Below, in pieces: positions 1 to 8,545 of a stretch of DNA of 64,000 bases. Every line of letters begins with the position of its first letter. Positions within the stretch are counted from its first letter, which is position 1. The notes beneath the pieces were generated by a model. The model made no database searches, was not told where the DNA came from, and saw only the letters and a program-made list of their open reading frames with translations. This stretch comes from Marinobacter sp. MDS2 (GTDB lineage: Bacteria; Pseudomonadota; Gammaproteobacteria; Pseudomonadales; Oleiphilaceae). Made by a program: the position numbers and the translations under genes. Where the stretch lies: positions 124,001 through 188,000 of the forward strand of contig NZ_JAVAJF010000002.1 of assembly GCF_030718085.1 (NCBI RefSeq). The letters run 5' to 3'.

Positions 1-1016
1 TCGATGTACTTCATCACCAAGTCGCGATGCTTGGCGCTGATCAGGGCACCGAAGTTGGTGTCTGGATGTTCTGGATCACCGGCGATGATGTTGTTCTCGG
101 TGCGCTTTACCAGTTCATCGAGGAAGGCGTTGTAAATCGAACGCTGTACGAACACCCGGGTGCCGTTGGTGCACACTTCGCCCTGAGTGTAGAAGTTGCC
201 GAGCATGGCGGCAGACACGGCCTGTTCCAGGTTAGTGTCTTCGAAAACCACCAACGGGGATTTGCCGCCCAGTTCCATGGTGACGGATTTCAGTGACGAG
301 GCGGAATCGGCCATCACGGTGCGACCGGTTTTTGCTTCGCCAGTAAAGGACACTTTTGCGATGGCGGGCTCGGCGGTCAGCATTTGTCCCACTCGGTGGT
401 CGCCTTGAGCCACGTTAAACACGCCAGCCGGTACGCCGGCTTCGATGTAGATCTCGGCCAGCTTGATTGCGCCCAGTGGGGTTTCTTCTGACGGCTTGAA
501 GATCATGCTGTTGCCGCAGGCCAGCGCCGGCGCGGATTTCCAGCAGGCGATCTGCAGCGGGTAGTTCCAGGCACCGATGCCTGCACAGATGCCCAGTGGC
601 TCGCGGCGGGTGTAGAAAAAGTCTGGCCCTAGGTGCTGGCTTTCGCCGGTGATGCTGGAGGCTTGGCCGGCGAAGTACTCCACCGAATCGGCACCGGTTA
701 CTACGTCTACTACGCTGGCTTCCTGCCAGGGTTTGCCGGTATCCAACACTTCGATTTTCGCCAGCGCGTCATTGCGTTCGCGCAGGATGTTGGCAGCGCG
801 GTTGAGAATGCGCCCGCGCTCCAGACCGCTCATCGCGGACCAAGCGTTAAAACCTTCCCGGGCGCTCTCAACGGCGGCTTTCATCACGGATTCGTCGGCT
901 TGTTCAACCTGATAGATCACCTGGCCGGTTGCCGGGTTCACGACATCAAACCGTTCACCGCTTTGATTGGCCATGGGTTGGCCGTTAATAAACGATTGAT
1001 AAATGGGCAGCGTCAT
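1..1016 (-). CDS. betB: betaine aldehyde dehydrogenase, C-terminus cut by window edge
   Basis: NAD(P)-dependent oxidation of betaine aldehyde to the osmoprotectant glycine betaine, in the cytoplasm. About 338 N-terminal residues are present; the rest lies left of the window. The protein starts MTLPIYQSF and shows the aldehyde dehydrogenase family signatures: a glycine-rich cofactor region, [10 protein letters not shown] with the general-base Glu near residue 248, and [11 protein letters not shown] with the catalytic Cys near 282, matching the positions in E. coli BetB. Its start overlaps the betI stop by one base (TGATG), so the two are translationally coupled. The betI neighbour is what favours BetB over other aldehyde dehydrogenases. 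Confidence 0.93.
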   Translation of the reverse strand, partial: MTLPIYQSFINGQPMANQSGERFDVVNPATGQVIYQVEQADESVMKAAVESAREGFNAWSAMSGLERGRILNRAANILRERNDALAKIEVLDTGKPWQEASVVDVVTGADSVEYFAGQASSITGESQHLGPDFFYTRREPLGICAGIGAWNYPLQIACWKSAPALACGNSMIFKPSEETPLGAIKLAEIYIEAGVPAGVFNVAQGDHRVGQMLTAEPAIAKVSFTGEAKTGRTVMADSASSLKSVTMELGGKSPLVVFEDTNLEQAVSAAMLGNFYTQGEVCTNGTRVFVQRSIYNAFLDELVKRTENNIIAGDPEHPDTNFGALISAKHRDLVMKYI

Positions 1017-1612
1017 CAGGAAGCTCCGTTATTTGCTTGAATGGCTTGGTCTATATAGGTTTTGCACAGGGTGACGGCTTGTGAGGGTTCAATACGGCCT
1101 TCACTCATGGCCGCTCGAAGCCAGAAGCCGTCGATCAAGGCCGCAATGGTCTGAGCGGTGCTGCGCACTTGCGGCTCTGGCATCAGATCGCGCAAATAGA
1201 ACATCAGGTTGGACAGCAGGCGGCGCTCGTTCACGCGTTGCAATCGCATCAGATCCGGGCTGTGCATGGCTTGGGTCCAGAACGCCAGCCAGGTTTTTGA
1301 TGACTGAGCGTGGGTCTGAACGCCGGAGAAATTGGCATCGACAATGGCCATCAGCCGTTCCCGCGGGGTGTTGGGCCGGTCTGCCATCAGTTTGGATACA
1401 TCTTGCTGAAGCGAAGACAGCAAATGCCGCATGGTGGCTTCGAGCAGACCCTGCTTGCCCCCGAAATAATGACTGACAATGCCCACAGACAAACCGGAAA
1501 CCGCAGCGATTTTCCCGATGGTTGCGCCTTGGAAACCATACTCTTCAATGACCTGAAGCGTTGCATCGATGAGTTGCTGACGCCGAATTGTTTCTACTCC
1601 GATTCTTGCCAT
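1016..1612 (-). CDS. betI: TetR-family repressor BetI
   Basis: Choline-responsive repressor of the glycine betaine synthesis genes. The 198-residue protein has an N-terminal TetR helix-turn-helix (about residues 10-56, with [22 protein letters not shown] as recognition region) and an all-alpha ligand domain. Length and start ([15 protein letters not shown]) match BetI of proteobacteria (about 195 residues). It is the first gene of the betI-betB operon and overlaps betB by one base. The dyad repeats immediately upstream (1645-1669) are the obvious candidate operator, implying autoregulation; this is an inference from position and symmetry. Confidence 0.93.
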   Translation of the reverse strand: MARIGVETIRRQQLIDATLQVIEEYGFQGATIGKIAAVSGLSVGIVSHYFGGKQGLLEATMRHLLSSLQQDVSKLMADRPNTPRERLMAIVDANFSGVQTHAQSSKTWLAFWTQAMHSPDLMRLQRVNERRLLSNLMFYLRDLMPEPQVRSTAQTIAALIDGFWLRAAMSEGRIEPSQAVTLCKTYIDQAIQANNGAS

Positions 1613-1644
1613 GGTGTCCCGGCTCCCCTCGCTCTGAATATATG

Positions 1645-1669
1645 TTCAATTTTTTGAATGAGCGTTCAA
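1645..1669. promoter_or_regulatory. candidate BetI operator (overlapping TTCAA/TTGAA dyads)
   Basis: Three half sites lie in a row: TTCAA (1645-1649), TTGAA (1654-1658) and TTCAA (1665-1669). They form a 5-4-5 inverted repeat and an overlapping 5-6-5 inverted repeat (TTGAATGAGCGTTCAA) ending 33 bases before the betI start. The TetR-family gene next to it makes BetI the likely ligand; binding itself is inferred. Confidence 0.55.
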
Positions 1670-1834
1670 TTTTGACAAGCGTAATGGTTTGAAGACTAAA
1701 TATCAAACCGTCGAAGTAGTACGGTTTTAGCCTTGTTTGGCGCTGGCTGTGGGCTGGAAGGTGATTTTTGGGGCTTTTAATTGTTTAGAAGGCGAATGAA
1801 TGTGGTCGAAAAGCGCGATGGCAGTGCCGTTGGC

Positions 1835-1878
1835 GGGTTTCGACCCAAATTTCTTTGGGCGTGTGTGGGTTTCTACCC
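1835..1878. promoter_or_regulatory. candidate enhancer (UAS) for the DctD-like activator
   Basis: Two copies of the imperfect dyad GGGTTTCKACCC, at 1835-1846 (GGGTTTCGACCC) and 1867-1878 (GGGTTTCTACCC), start 32 bp apart, about three helical turns. Their centres lie roughly 128 and 96 bp upstream of the predicted sigma-54 start site. This is the arrangement expected for tandem dimer sites of a bacterial enhancer-binding protein. A further perfect palindrome, CCCAAA-TTTC-TTTGGG (1844-1859), overlaps the first copy. The link to the regulator at 7193-8545 is inferred. Confidence 0.55.
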
Positions 1879-1942
1879 ATTTTCGGGGTTTGGTTGTCGT
1901 GCGGTTTATTTAATTTATTGTTTTATATCGGTTTTTGTTTTG

Positions 1943-1957
1943 TGGCCCGAGGTTTGC
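1943..1957 (+). promoter_or_regulatory. sigma-54 (-24/-12) promoter
   Basis: TGGCCCG-AGGT-TTGC at 1943-1957 matches the RpoN consensus TGGCACG-N4-TTGC at every fixed position except one (A to C), with exact GG-to-GC spacing. It lies 72 bp upstream of the TAXI binding-protein start. The operon encodes its own DctD-like sigma-54 activator, which supports the call. Confidence 0.75.
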
Positions 1958-2029
1958 TGATAGTTGTTTCAGGAGGTCGAGGTCGGCCTTACCTGCACCG
2001 AACAAACAAAACGCATCGGGAGCCTTTTT

Positions 2030-3007
2030 ATGAAACTTCAGACCATCGTGGCGGCAGCGTTCGCCTCATCTGTATTTGCTGCAACACCGGCTGTTGCACA
2101 AGACCGCGCCGGATGGCCGGACAGCTTTACCGTCGGTACGGCCAGCCAGGGTGGCACCTACTTCGCCTACGGTTCTGGCTGGGCAAACTTTGTTGCTGAA
2201 AACCTGGGTGTATCTGGTGGTGCTGAAATCACTGGCGGCCCGGTTCAGAACATGGCGCTGGTGCACACCGGCGACCTGAAGTTCGGTTTGACCACCATGG
2301 GCCCCGCCCGTGAATCCCGCGACGGCGAAAGCCCTCTGGCCCCGGGCATGAAGATGGACAATGTCTGCGCCATGTTCCCGATGTACGAGACACCGTTCTC
2401 TATTACGGCGCTGAGCAGCACCGGTATCAAATCTATTTCTGACATTCCTGACGGTGCGACCATCGGTTTCGGCCCGGCAGGATCTACGTCTGACACTTAC
2501 TTCCCGCGCATGATGGAAGCCCTGGGGGTTAACTTTAAGCGCCGTAACGGGAGCTGGTCGGATCTGGGTGGCCAGTTGCAGGATGGCCTGATTGATGTGG
2601 TTGCGTTTGCGGCGGGTATTCCGATTCCGGCGGTTAGCCAGCTGGAAGTTCAGACCGATGTAAACATCATTGGTATGAACGATGAAGAAGCCAAGAAAAT
2701 CGTTGATCAGTTCCCGGTGTCCGAGTTTGTGATTCCGGCCAGTACTTACCAGTCTCTGGACGAGCCTTCGCGTGTGGTTTCTATGTGGAACTTCGCCATG
2801 GTGAACTGCGATATGCCGGAAAGCTTTGTCTATGAAATCACCAAGCTGACCATGGAGAACAACGAGAAGATGGTGTCGATCCACAAAGCGGCGCGTTTCT
2901 CCGTTCCGGAAAACTACAGCAAGAACACGGTGCTGCCATGGCACCCGGGCGCTGCCCGTTGGTTTAACGAAAACGGTTACACCATCGAAGCCGACGCCAT
3001 CAAGTAA
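2030..3007 (+). CDS. TAXI-family TRAP transporter substrate-binding protein
   Basis: Periplasmic binding subunit of a TAXI-type tripartite ATP-independent periplasmic transporter. The 325-residue product begins MKLQTIVAAAFASS and has a Sec signal peptide cleaved after about residue 24 (TPAVAQ). The mature part carries the TAXI pattern TVGTASQGGTYFAYGSGWA near its start and the GFGPAGSTSDTYF loop in the second lobe. The start at 2030 is preferred over the longer reading frame because of the signal peptide and the ribosome site CGGGAG seven bases upstream. The permease follows after 84 bp. The ligand cannot be read from sequence; organic acids, glutamate or 2-oxoglutarate are typical for the family. 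Confidence 0.9.
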   Translation: MKLQTIVAAAFASSVFAATPAVAQDRAGWPDSFTVGTASQGGTYFAYGSGWANFVAENLGVSGGAEITGGPVQNMALVHTGDLKFGLTTMGPARESRDGESPLAPGMKMDNVCAMFPMYETPFSITALSSTGIKSISDIPDGATIGFGPAGSTSDTYFPRMMEALGVNFKRRNGSWSDLGGQLQDGLIDVVAFAAGIPIPAVSQLEVQTDVNIIGMNDEEAKKIVDQFPVSEFVIPASTYQSLDEPSRVVSMWNFAMVNCDMPESFVYEITKLTMENNEKMVSIHKAARFSVPENYSKNTVLPWHPGAARWFNENGYTIEADAIK

Positions 3008-3016
3008 TGCGGCTTG

Positions 3017-3047
3017 AGCCCCGGAGCGCTGTGCCGCTTCCGGGGCT
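3017..3047 (+). terminator. intercistronic hairpin between binding protein and permease
   Basis: AGCCCCGG pairs with CCGGGGCT (3017-3024 with 3040-3047), extended by GCG/CGC. There is no T tract, so it is more likely a 3' stabiliser or partial attenuator than a full terminator. Such hairpins often keep binding-protein mRNA more abundant than permease mRNA. Confidence 0.5.
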
Positions 3048-3091
3048 TGGTTGTTTCTGAAAACACGCCTTGTTCATAGGCAGGACCAATC

Positions 3092-5287
3092 ATGACCAAA
3101 GAACATTTTCCCGCTGATGGTGAGAAGCCATTGGCCGAGAACCTGACGATTAACGACGATCACTTGCTCGCGCACGATGTTGACGAAGAGCCTGTAGAGG
3201 CTAACCGCCGCTTGTTTACCGGGCTGTTGCTCAAGTTCGTGATCATGCTGGCCATTGCCTATTCCGTGTTCCATTTGTACACGTTGAACGTGGCGCCCAT
3301 GGAAACCTGGTCGTTCCGGATTGTGCACGTTGCCGGCGCCTTGGTGTTGGGTTTTATTTTGTTTGCCGGTGCCCGTTTTGTTTCCTCCGAAGAAGGCGCT
3401 GCACGGCATAAATGGACATCCTGGATCAGCGCGGTTGCTTTGATTCCCGCTTTTTACGCGCTGTACCAAACCTATTCTTTCGATTTGCAGTTGAAGGCTG
3501 GCGCGTTCCGGGTGCCTGCCGAACTGGAAACCTGGCACTTTGGCTGGCCTTTGTTGGCCGCCACTGGCATCGGTATTGTGATGAGCTGGTTCCATCAGCG
3601 TGATCGTGCACGTTTCAGTGTGCCCGACCTGGTGCTGGTGGTGTGCTCGATTGCCGTTGCGGCTTACTTGCTGGTGGTGTTCAACACCTCGATGCGCATG
3701 ACCACGGGCACCGCTTTTGCGCCGGTGGGTATTTCTTTCGCGGCCGTTGCCGGTACTGCTTTGATCATGGAGCTGACTCGTCGAGTGGCGGGCATGGCGC
3801 TGGTCGTGATCGGGCTGGTGTTTCTTGCCTACGTGTTTGTGGGCCCTTATCTGCCGGGGTTCCTGGGTTACCCGGGGTTGTCGGTTCAGCGTTTCTTCAG
3901 TCAGGTGTACACCGATGCCGGTATCTTGGGGCCGACCACTGCGGTGTCGTCTACCTACATTATCCTGTTCATCATTTTCGCCGCGTTTCTGCAGGCTTCC
4001 AAAGTGGGTGACTACTTTGTGAACTTTGCCTTTGCCGCGGCGGGCCGTTCCCGTGGTGGCCCTGCCAAGGTGGCGATTTTTGCCTCTGGCCTGATGGGTA
4101 TGATCAACGGCACCAGTGCCGGTAACGTTGTATCAACCGGTTCGTTGACTATTCCGTTGATGAAGCGGGTCGGTTACAGCAAAGAATCTGCGGGAGCGGT
4201 TGAAGCGGCTGCGTCTACCGGTGGGCAGATCATGCCGCCGATTATGGGGGCCGGCGCCTTTATCATGGCGGAAATTACCGGTATTCCTTACACCGACATT
4301 GCCATTGCGGCGATTATTCCTGCGATTCTGTATTTCGCCTCTGTGTTCTTCATGGTGGATTTTGAAGCCAAGAAGCTGGGCATGCGCGGGATGCGCAGCG
4401 ACGAGTTGCCGAACCTGAAGGTTCTGGCGCGTCAGGTTTACTTGTTCGCACCGATCATCATTTTGATTGTGGCGTTGTTCCAGGGTTATTCGGTGATTCG
4501 TGCCGGTACTTTGGCGACGGTTTCGGCCGCGGTTGTGAGCTGGATTTCACCTAATAAAATGGGCATCCGTTCGATTTTGCGGGCCTTTGAAATCGCGGCT
4601 TACATGTCTATCCAGATCATCGTGGTGTGTGCGGCCGCCGGTATTATTGTGGGTGTTATCTCACTGACCGGTGTGGGTGCGCGCTTCTCGGTGTTGCTGC
4701 TGGATGTGGCGGCTCACAGCAATTTGCTGGCGCTGGTGTTTGCAATGTTCATCTCCATCTTGCTGGGCATGGGCATGCCAACCACCGCCGCTTATGCGGT
4801 AGCAGCTTCTGTGGTGGCTCCGGGCTTGGTGCAGCTGGGTATTGAGCCGCTGACGGCACACTTCTTCGTGTTCTACTTTGCTGTGGTATCAGCCATTACA
4901 CCGCCGGTTGCCTTGGCTTCCTACGCGGCTGCGGGTATTTCCGGTGCCAATGCCATGTCTACTTCGGTGGCATCGTTCCGTATCGGTATCGCCGCGTTCA
5001 TCGTGCCGTTCATGTTCTTCTACAACGGTGCGCTGTTGATGGAAGCTGAGTGGGTAGAGATCGCCCGGGCATTGATTACAGCGGTCTTTGGTGTGTACCT
5101 GTTGTCGGCCGGTGTGCTGGGCTGGTTCGCCAAATCTGCGGCCCCGGTTTTGGTGCGCTTGCTGCTGATTGCGGCCGCTTTGCTGACCATCGAAGGCGGT
5201 ATGTGGACCGACTTGGCGGGTATCGGGTTGGCAGTGATTGCCTACCTGATTCAGCGCAAGCGTGCGCCAGGACTGGCCGCGGCCTGA
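3092..5287 (+). CDS. TRAP transporter permease, fused 4TM/12TM (DctQM-type)
   Basis: Inner-membrane permease of the TAXI TRAP system, driving solute uptake with an ion gradient. The 731-residue protein has a hydrophilic N-terminal tail (about 45 residues), a four-helix DctQ-like part, then a long DctM-like part with many membrane segments. Typical DctM motifs include the glycine- and asparagine-rich MINGTSAGNVVSTGSLTIP, STGGQIMPPIMGAGAF, and LLGMGMPTTAAYAV. A fused Q-M permease is characteristic of TAXI systems, which fits the neighbouring binding protein. The kinase gene follows after a strong hairpin. The start MTKEHFPADGEKP has a plausible AGGACC site upstream. Confidence 0.93.
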   Translation: MTKEHFPADGEKPLAENLTINDDHLLAHDVDEEPVEANRRLFTGLLLKFVIMLAIAYSVFHLYTLNVAPMETWSFRIVHVAGALVLGFILFAGARFVSSEEGAARHKWTSWISAVALIPAFYALYQTYSFDLQLKAGAFRVPAELETWHFGWPLLAATGIGIVMSWFHQRDRARFSVPDLVLVVCSIAVAAYLLVVFNTSMRMTTGTAFAPVGISFAAVAGTALIMELTRRVAGMALVVIGLVFLAYVFVGPYLPGFLGYPGLSVQRFFSQVYTDAGILGPTTAVSSTYIILFIIFAAFLQASKVGDYFVNFAFAAAGRSRGGPAKVAIFASGLMGMINGTSAGNVVSTGSLTIPLMKRVGYSKESAGAVEAAASTGGQIMPPIMGAGAFIMAEITGIPYTDIAIAAIIPAILYFASVFFMVDFEAKKLGMRGMRSDELPNLKVLARQVYLFAPIIILIVALFQGYSVIRAGTLATVSAAVVSWISPNKMGIRSILRAFEIAAYMSIQIIVVCAAAGIIVGVISLTGVGARFSVLLLDVAAHSNLLALVFAMFISILLGMGMPTTAAYAVAASVVAPGLVQLGIEPLTAHFFVFYFAVVSAITPPVALASYAAAGISGANAMSTSVASFRIGIAAFIVPFMFFYNGALLMEAEWVEIARALITAVFGVYLLSAGVLGWFAKSAAPVLVRLLLIAAALLTIEGGMWTDLAGIGLAVIAYLIQRKRAPGLAAA

Positions 5288-5302
5288 CGTGATTAAGTCA
5301 GA

Positions 5303-5336
5303 GCAGGACAACGGGCAGGGCAGCCGGTTGTCCTGC
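5303..5336 (+). terminator. hairpin between permease and sensor kinase genes
   Basis: GCAGGACAAC (5303-5312) and GTTGTCCTGC (5327-5336) form a perfect 10-bp stem with a 14-base loop. No T tract follows, so it may attenuate or stabilise rather than end transcription. It would let the transporter mRNA outnumber that of the two regulators. Confidence 0.45.
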
Positions 5337-5381
5337 CGGGTTCCGGACGTTAGTCTAGAGGCTTTTCCGGAACCCGACCCC

Positions 5382-7196
5382 ATGCTTTATCGGATCAGTG
5401 TTGTTGTCGTTCTGACTGCCACCCTGTTGTTGTCTTGGGTGCTCGGCGGTTGGTTTGGATACCGTCAGCTTGAGAGCGACAGTGTTCAGGAAGCCTTCCG
5501 CTACCGGCAGTTGGTTGCCAACGAACTGAACCGTTATATCCCCGTTCCCGAGTTGATTGCGGAACATCCTTTATTGGCAGAAGCCCTCAAGCGCCCTGAT
5601 GATCCTGTCACCTTGCTCAAAGCCAATGAGCAAATGCAGCGCATGGCGACAATCGTGGGCGGTTCCGACATCTACCTGATGGATTTGACCGGTCTTGCGA
5701 TTGCCGCCAACAACTTTGGCCAGCCCGACAGCTTTGTGGGGAGCAACTATTCTTACCGGCCTTACTTTTACGATGCTCTGAACACCGGCGGGTCGGTGGT
5801 GTACTTTGCGTTGGGGACTATGTCGCTGGAGCGCGGCCTGTACTTTTCCCACCCGGTGCGGAGTCAACGGGGTGAGGTGTTAGGTGTGGTTGCCGTCAAG
5901 GTGTTGGTGCATGAGCTGGAATCCCACTGGCAACGCCCGGACATTAAACACCAAGCCGAAATGGTGGTGTTGGATGGCGACGGTATCAGCTTTCTGGCCA
6001 GTAACCGGAAGTGGTTGTACCGGGATTTTTCACCGACAGGCGATGCTGCCACAAACCCCAAGGTGCGTCAGCGCTATCCGCAGCGCGAGCTGAAGCCGAT
6101 CGACTTCACGGTGCAGGATGGCCCGTGGGTGTTGTCGGAACATGCCACCCGTATTCGGATAAACGAAGGGCATTCGGAGCAAAGCTATCTGGCGTTAGAC
6201 GCCGGATTGCCCCGGCTGGATTGGCGGCTGGTGGTGATTGCCGACACCCGTTCAGTGTTCTGGACCCGCGTCGGGTTCCTGGTGGGCGGTGGCGCGATTT
6301 TCCTGGCCGGTTTTCTGACCTGGTTGTATTTGCGTGAACGGCATAGGCGAGAGCGGGAGCTGGCGGCCCGGGGCGAGCAGTTGGAGCGCAGGGTGGCCCA
6401 ACGCACCGTGGATCTAAAGCGTTCGAACGATCAATTGCTGGCGGAGATTCAGGAACGGGAGCGGGCGCAAACCGAGCTGCGGGAAACCCAACAGGAGCTG
6501 ATTCAGGCCGCCAAGCTGGCGGTGCTTGGGCAAATGTCGGCGGGCCTGAACCATGAGATCAATCAGCCGCTAACGGCGATTCAGGCCTATGCCCGCAACA
6601 GTCGAAAGTTCCTGGAGCGCGGCGCGGGTGACATGGTTGATGCCAACCTGCAGGAAATCGTGACCCTGTGCGACAAAATGGCGGAGTTGATTAGCCAATT
6701 CAAAGTGTTTGCGCGTAAATCCGAGGGGCCGCCCTCGTTAGTGGACCTGCGGCTATCGGTAGACGCCGCCTTGAAAATCATCACCGCACAGAGCAGCAGT
6801 GACGGCATTAATATTCGCTGGTTGCGGCCGGATGCCCCCACCATGTGCCATGGTGATCTGATACGGGTTGAGCAGGTGATGGTGAACCTGATGGCCAACG
6901 CCGTTCAGGCCGTTGAAGAGCAGGCCGAGCCAGAAATTCAGGTGGAGATCGCAGAAGAGGGCGACTACTGGCTGTGCGTGGTACGGGACAACGGCCACGG
7001 CTTGCCCCGCAACACGGAACAGGTGTTCGAGCCGTTCTTCACCACCCGCTCAGTCAAGCAAGGTTTGGGTTTAGGGTTATCGATTTCCAAGCAGATTGTA
7101 GAGTCTCTCGGTGGCAGCTTGTCTGGCCATAACCGGCCAGACGGCCCGGGTGCCGAGTTTGTTCTGAAACTGAAACAGCGTAGGGCAGAAGAATGA
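5382..7196 (+). CDS. DctB-like sensor histidine kinase
   Basis: Membrane sensor kinase of the C4-dicarboxylate (DctB) type, 604 residues. A first membrane helix (about residues 8-28) is followed by a periplasmic double-Cache region, a second helix near 295-315, a coiled coil, then HisKA and HATPase domains. The H box MSAGLNHEINQPLTA puts the phosphorylated His at about 391; the N box (VNLMANAVQAV) and G boxes (DNGHGLP, GLGLGLSIS) are intact. I chose ATG 5382 because it gives the normal short N-terminus before the first helix; the upstream in-frame extension overlaps the permease gene. Its stop overlaps the regulator start by four bases. It probably senses the substrate of the TAXI transporter. 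Confidence 0.9.
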   Translation: MLYRISVVVVLTATLLLSWVLGGWFGYRQLESDSVQEAFRYRQLVANELNRYIPVPELIAEHPLLAEALKRPDDPVTLLKANEQMQRMATIVGGSDIYLMDLTGLAIAANNFGQPDSFVGSNYSYRPYFYDALNTGGSVVYFALGTMSLERGLYFSHPVRSQRGEVLGVVAVKVLVHELESHWQRPDIKHQAEMVVLDGDGISFLASNRKWLYRDFSPTGDAATNPKVRQRYPQRELKPIDFTVQDGPWVLSEHATRIRINEGHSEQSYLALDAGLPRLDWRLVVIADTRSVFWTRVGFLVGGGAIFLAGFLTWLYLRERHRRERELAARGEQLERRVAQRTVDLKRSNDQLLAEIQERERAQTELRETQQELIQAAKLAVLGQMSAGLNHEINQPLTAIQAYARNSRKFLERGAGDMVDANLQEIVTLCDKMAELISQFKVFARKSEGPPSLVDLRLSVDAALKIITAQSSSDGINIRWLRPDAPTMCHGDLIRVEQVMVNLMANAVQAVEEQAEPEIQVEIAEEGDYWLCVVRDNGHGLPRNTEQVFEPFFTTRSVKQGLGLGLSISKQIVESLGGSLSGHNRPDGPGAEFVLKLKQRRAEE

Positions 7197-8545
7197 CCGC
7201 ACCGGTAGTGATCTTTGTGGATGATGATCCCGATATTCGGATGGTGATGGAGCAGACGCTGGCGCTGGAAGATCTGCCGGTGGCTTGTTTTTCGGATGGT
7301 GAGTCAGCGCTCAAAAGCGTGGGGCCGGAATACCAAGGCATCGTGTTGAGTGACTACAACATGCCGGGCATGAACGGTCTGGAGTTGTTACAGGCGGTGC
7401 GAACCATCGATGAGGACATCCCCGTTATCCTGCTGACGGGGCAGGGCGATATCAGTACGGCGGTGTCGGCCATGCAGCAGGGTGCCTATGATTTCATCGA
7501 GAAACCGTTTGATCACGAGGAACTGATCGAGCTTCTCAAGCACGCGCTGGAAAAACGCCATCTGGCGCTGGAAAACCGCCGCTTGAAGGCGCAGTTGCGG
7601 CAACTGGCCAAGCCAGGGCCCAGAATTTTGGGTGACTCCCCAACCATGCAGCGGGTGATGGCAACGGTTGAGCCGATTCTTGATATTTCCGCGAACATTT
7701 TGCTGCACGGTGAGACTGGCTCGGGGAAAGATGCACTGGCGCGCTACATTCACGAGAGTAGCCCCCGCAGCGCCCACAACTTTGTTGCGATCAATTGCGG
7801 TGCGGTGCCCGAAAACCTGATCGAGAGTGAATTGTTTGGTCATGAGGTGGGGGCTTTTACCGGAGCGGATAAGCGCCGTATCGGCAAGGTGGAGTACGCG
7901 CACCAAGGCACGCTGTTTCTGGATGAAGTGGAAAGCATGCCCATGCCGCTGCAGGTCAAGCTGCTGCGCGTGCTGGAAGAGCAGAAGGTGGAGCGTTTGG
8001 GGAGTAACCAGGTGCTGGATGTGGATGTACGCATCATTGCCGCCACCAAGGCCGATCTGAAAAAGCTGAGCGATGACGGTGAGTTCCGGCCGGACCTGTA
8101 TTACCGCCTGAACGTGGTAAAAGTGGATATTCCACCGCTTCGGGAGCGTAAAGACGACATCCCCACACTGTTCCATCACTTCGCGCTGATTGCGGCCGCC
8201 CGTTACGACCGTGAAAGTGTGCCGTTGGATGCCCGGCAAGCTGCCCGGCTGATGCAACATTCCTGGCCCGGCAACGTTCGAGAGCTTCGAAATCTGGCGG
8301 AGCGTTACGTGCTGTTAGGGCCTGCTGCGTTAGAGGATAGTGACAGTGCTGACACCCGGCATTTAGCGGGTCGGCAAACGCTGTCCGAAATGATGGATGG
8401 GTTCGAGCGGGCGGCGATTGTGAGTGCGCTCAATGCGTGTCAGGGCAGTATTAAAGACACCATGGTCGCGCTCGGCATTGCCCGAAAAACGCTGTACGAC
8501 AAGATGAAAAAGCACGGCTTGGACAAGGCTCAGTTCAAAGACTGA
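7193..8545 (+). CDS. DctD-like sigma-54-dependent response regulator
   Basis: Transcription activator of 450 residues with three domains: a receiver (phospho-acceptor Asp54 in LSDYNMPGMNG), an AAA+ domain (Walker A GETGSGKD at 173-180, the sigma-54 contact loop GAFTGA at 220-225, Walker B LFLDE at 241-245) and a C-terminal Fis-type helix-turn-helix (GSIKDTMVALGIARKTLYDKM). All elements needed to open a sigma-54 promoter are present. It overlaps the kinase gene by four bases (ATGA). The -24/-12 promoter and dyads upstream of the TAXI gene are its probable target. The 3' end overlaps the convergent pxpC end by 11 bp. Confidence 0.93.
   Translation: MTAPVVIFVDDDPDIRMVMEQTLALEDLPVACFSDGESALKSVGPEYQGIVLSDYNMPGMNGLELLQAVRTIDEDIPVILLTGQGDISTAVSAMQQGAYDFIEKPFDHEELIELLKHALEKRHLALENRRLKAQLRQLAKPGPRILGDSPTMQRVMATVEPILDISANILLHGETGSGKDALARYIHESSPRSAHNFVAINCGAVPENLIESELFGHEVGAFTGADKRRIGKVEYAHQGTLFLDEVESMPMPLQVKLLRVLEEQKVERLGSNQVLDVDVRIIAATKADLKKLSDDGEFRPDLYYRLNVVKVDIPPLRERKDDIPTLFHHFALIAAARYDRESVPLDARQAARLMQHSWPGNVRELRNLAERYVLLGPAALEDSDSADTRHLAGRQTLSEMMDGFERAAIVSALNACQGSIKDTMVALGIARKTLYDKMKKHGLDKAQFKD

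Larger units (their letters stand above)
1613..2029. other. divergent intergenic region betI / TAXI TRAP gene
   Basis: A 417-base stretch with no convincing coding sequence; it is richer in T than the flanking genes. It holds candidate BetI operator dyads near betI (1645-1669), two GGGTTTCKACCC dyads (1835-1846 and 1867-1878), a perfect CCCAAA-N4-TTTGGG palindrome between them (1844-1859), a sigma-54 type promoter (1943-1957) and the leader of the TAXI gene with a ribosome site CGGGAG near 2017-2022. It appears to separate an osmotic-stress operon from a nutrient-uptake operon. Confidence 0.8.

Noticed and set aside
2066..2944. 292-codon minus-strand frame opposite the TAXI gene
   Set aside because: It is antisense to a well-conserved signal-peptide protein and shows no motif; a shadow frame.
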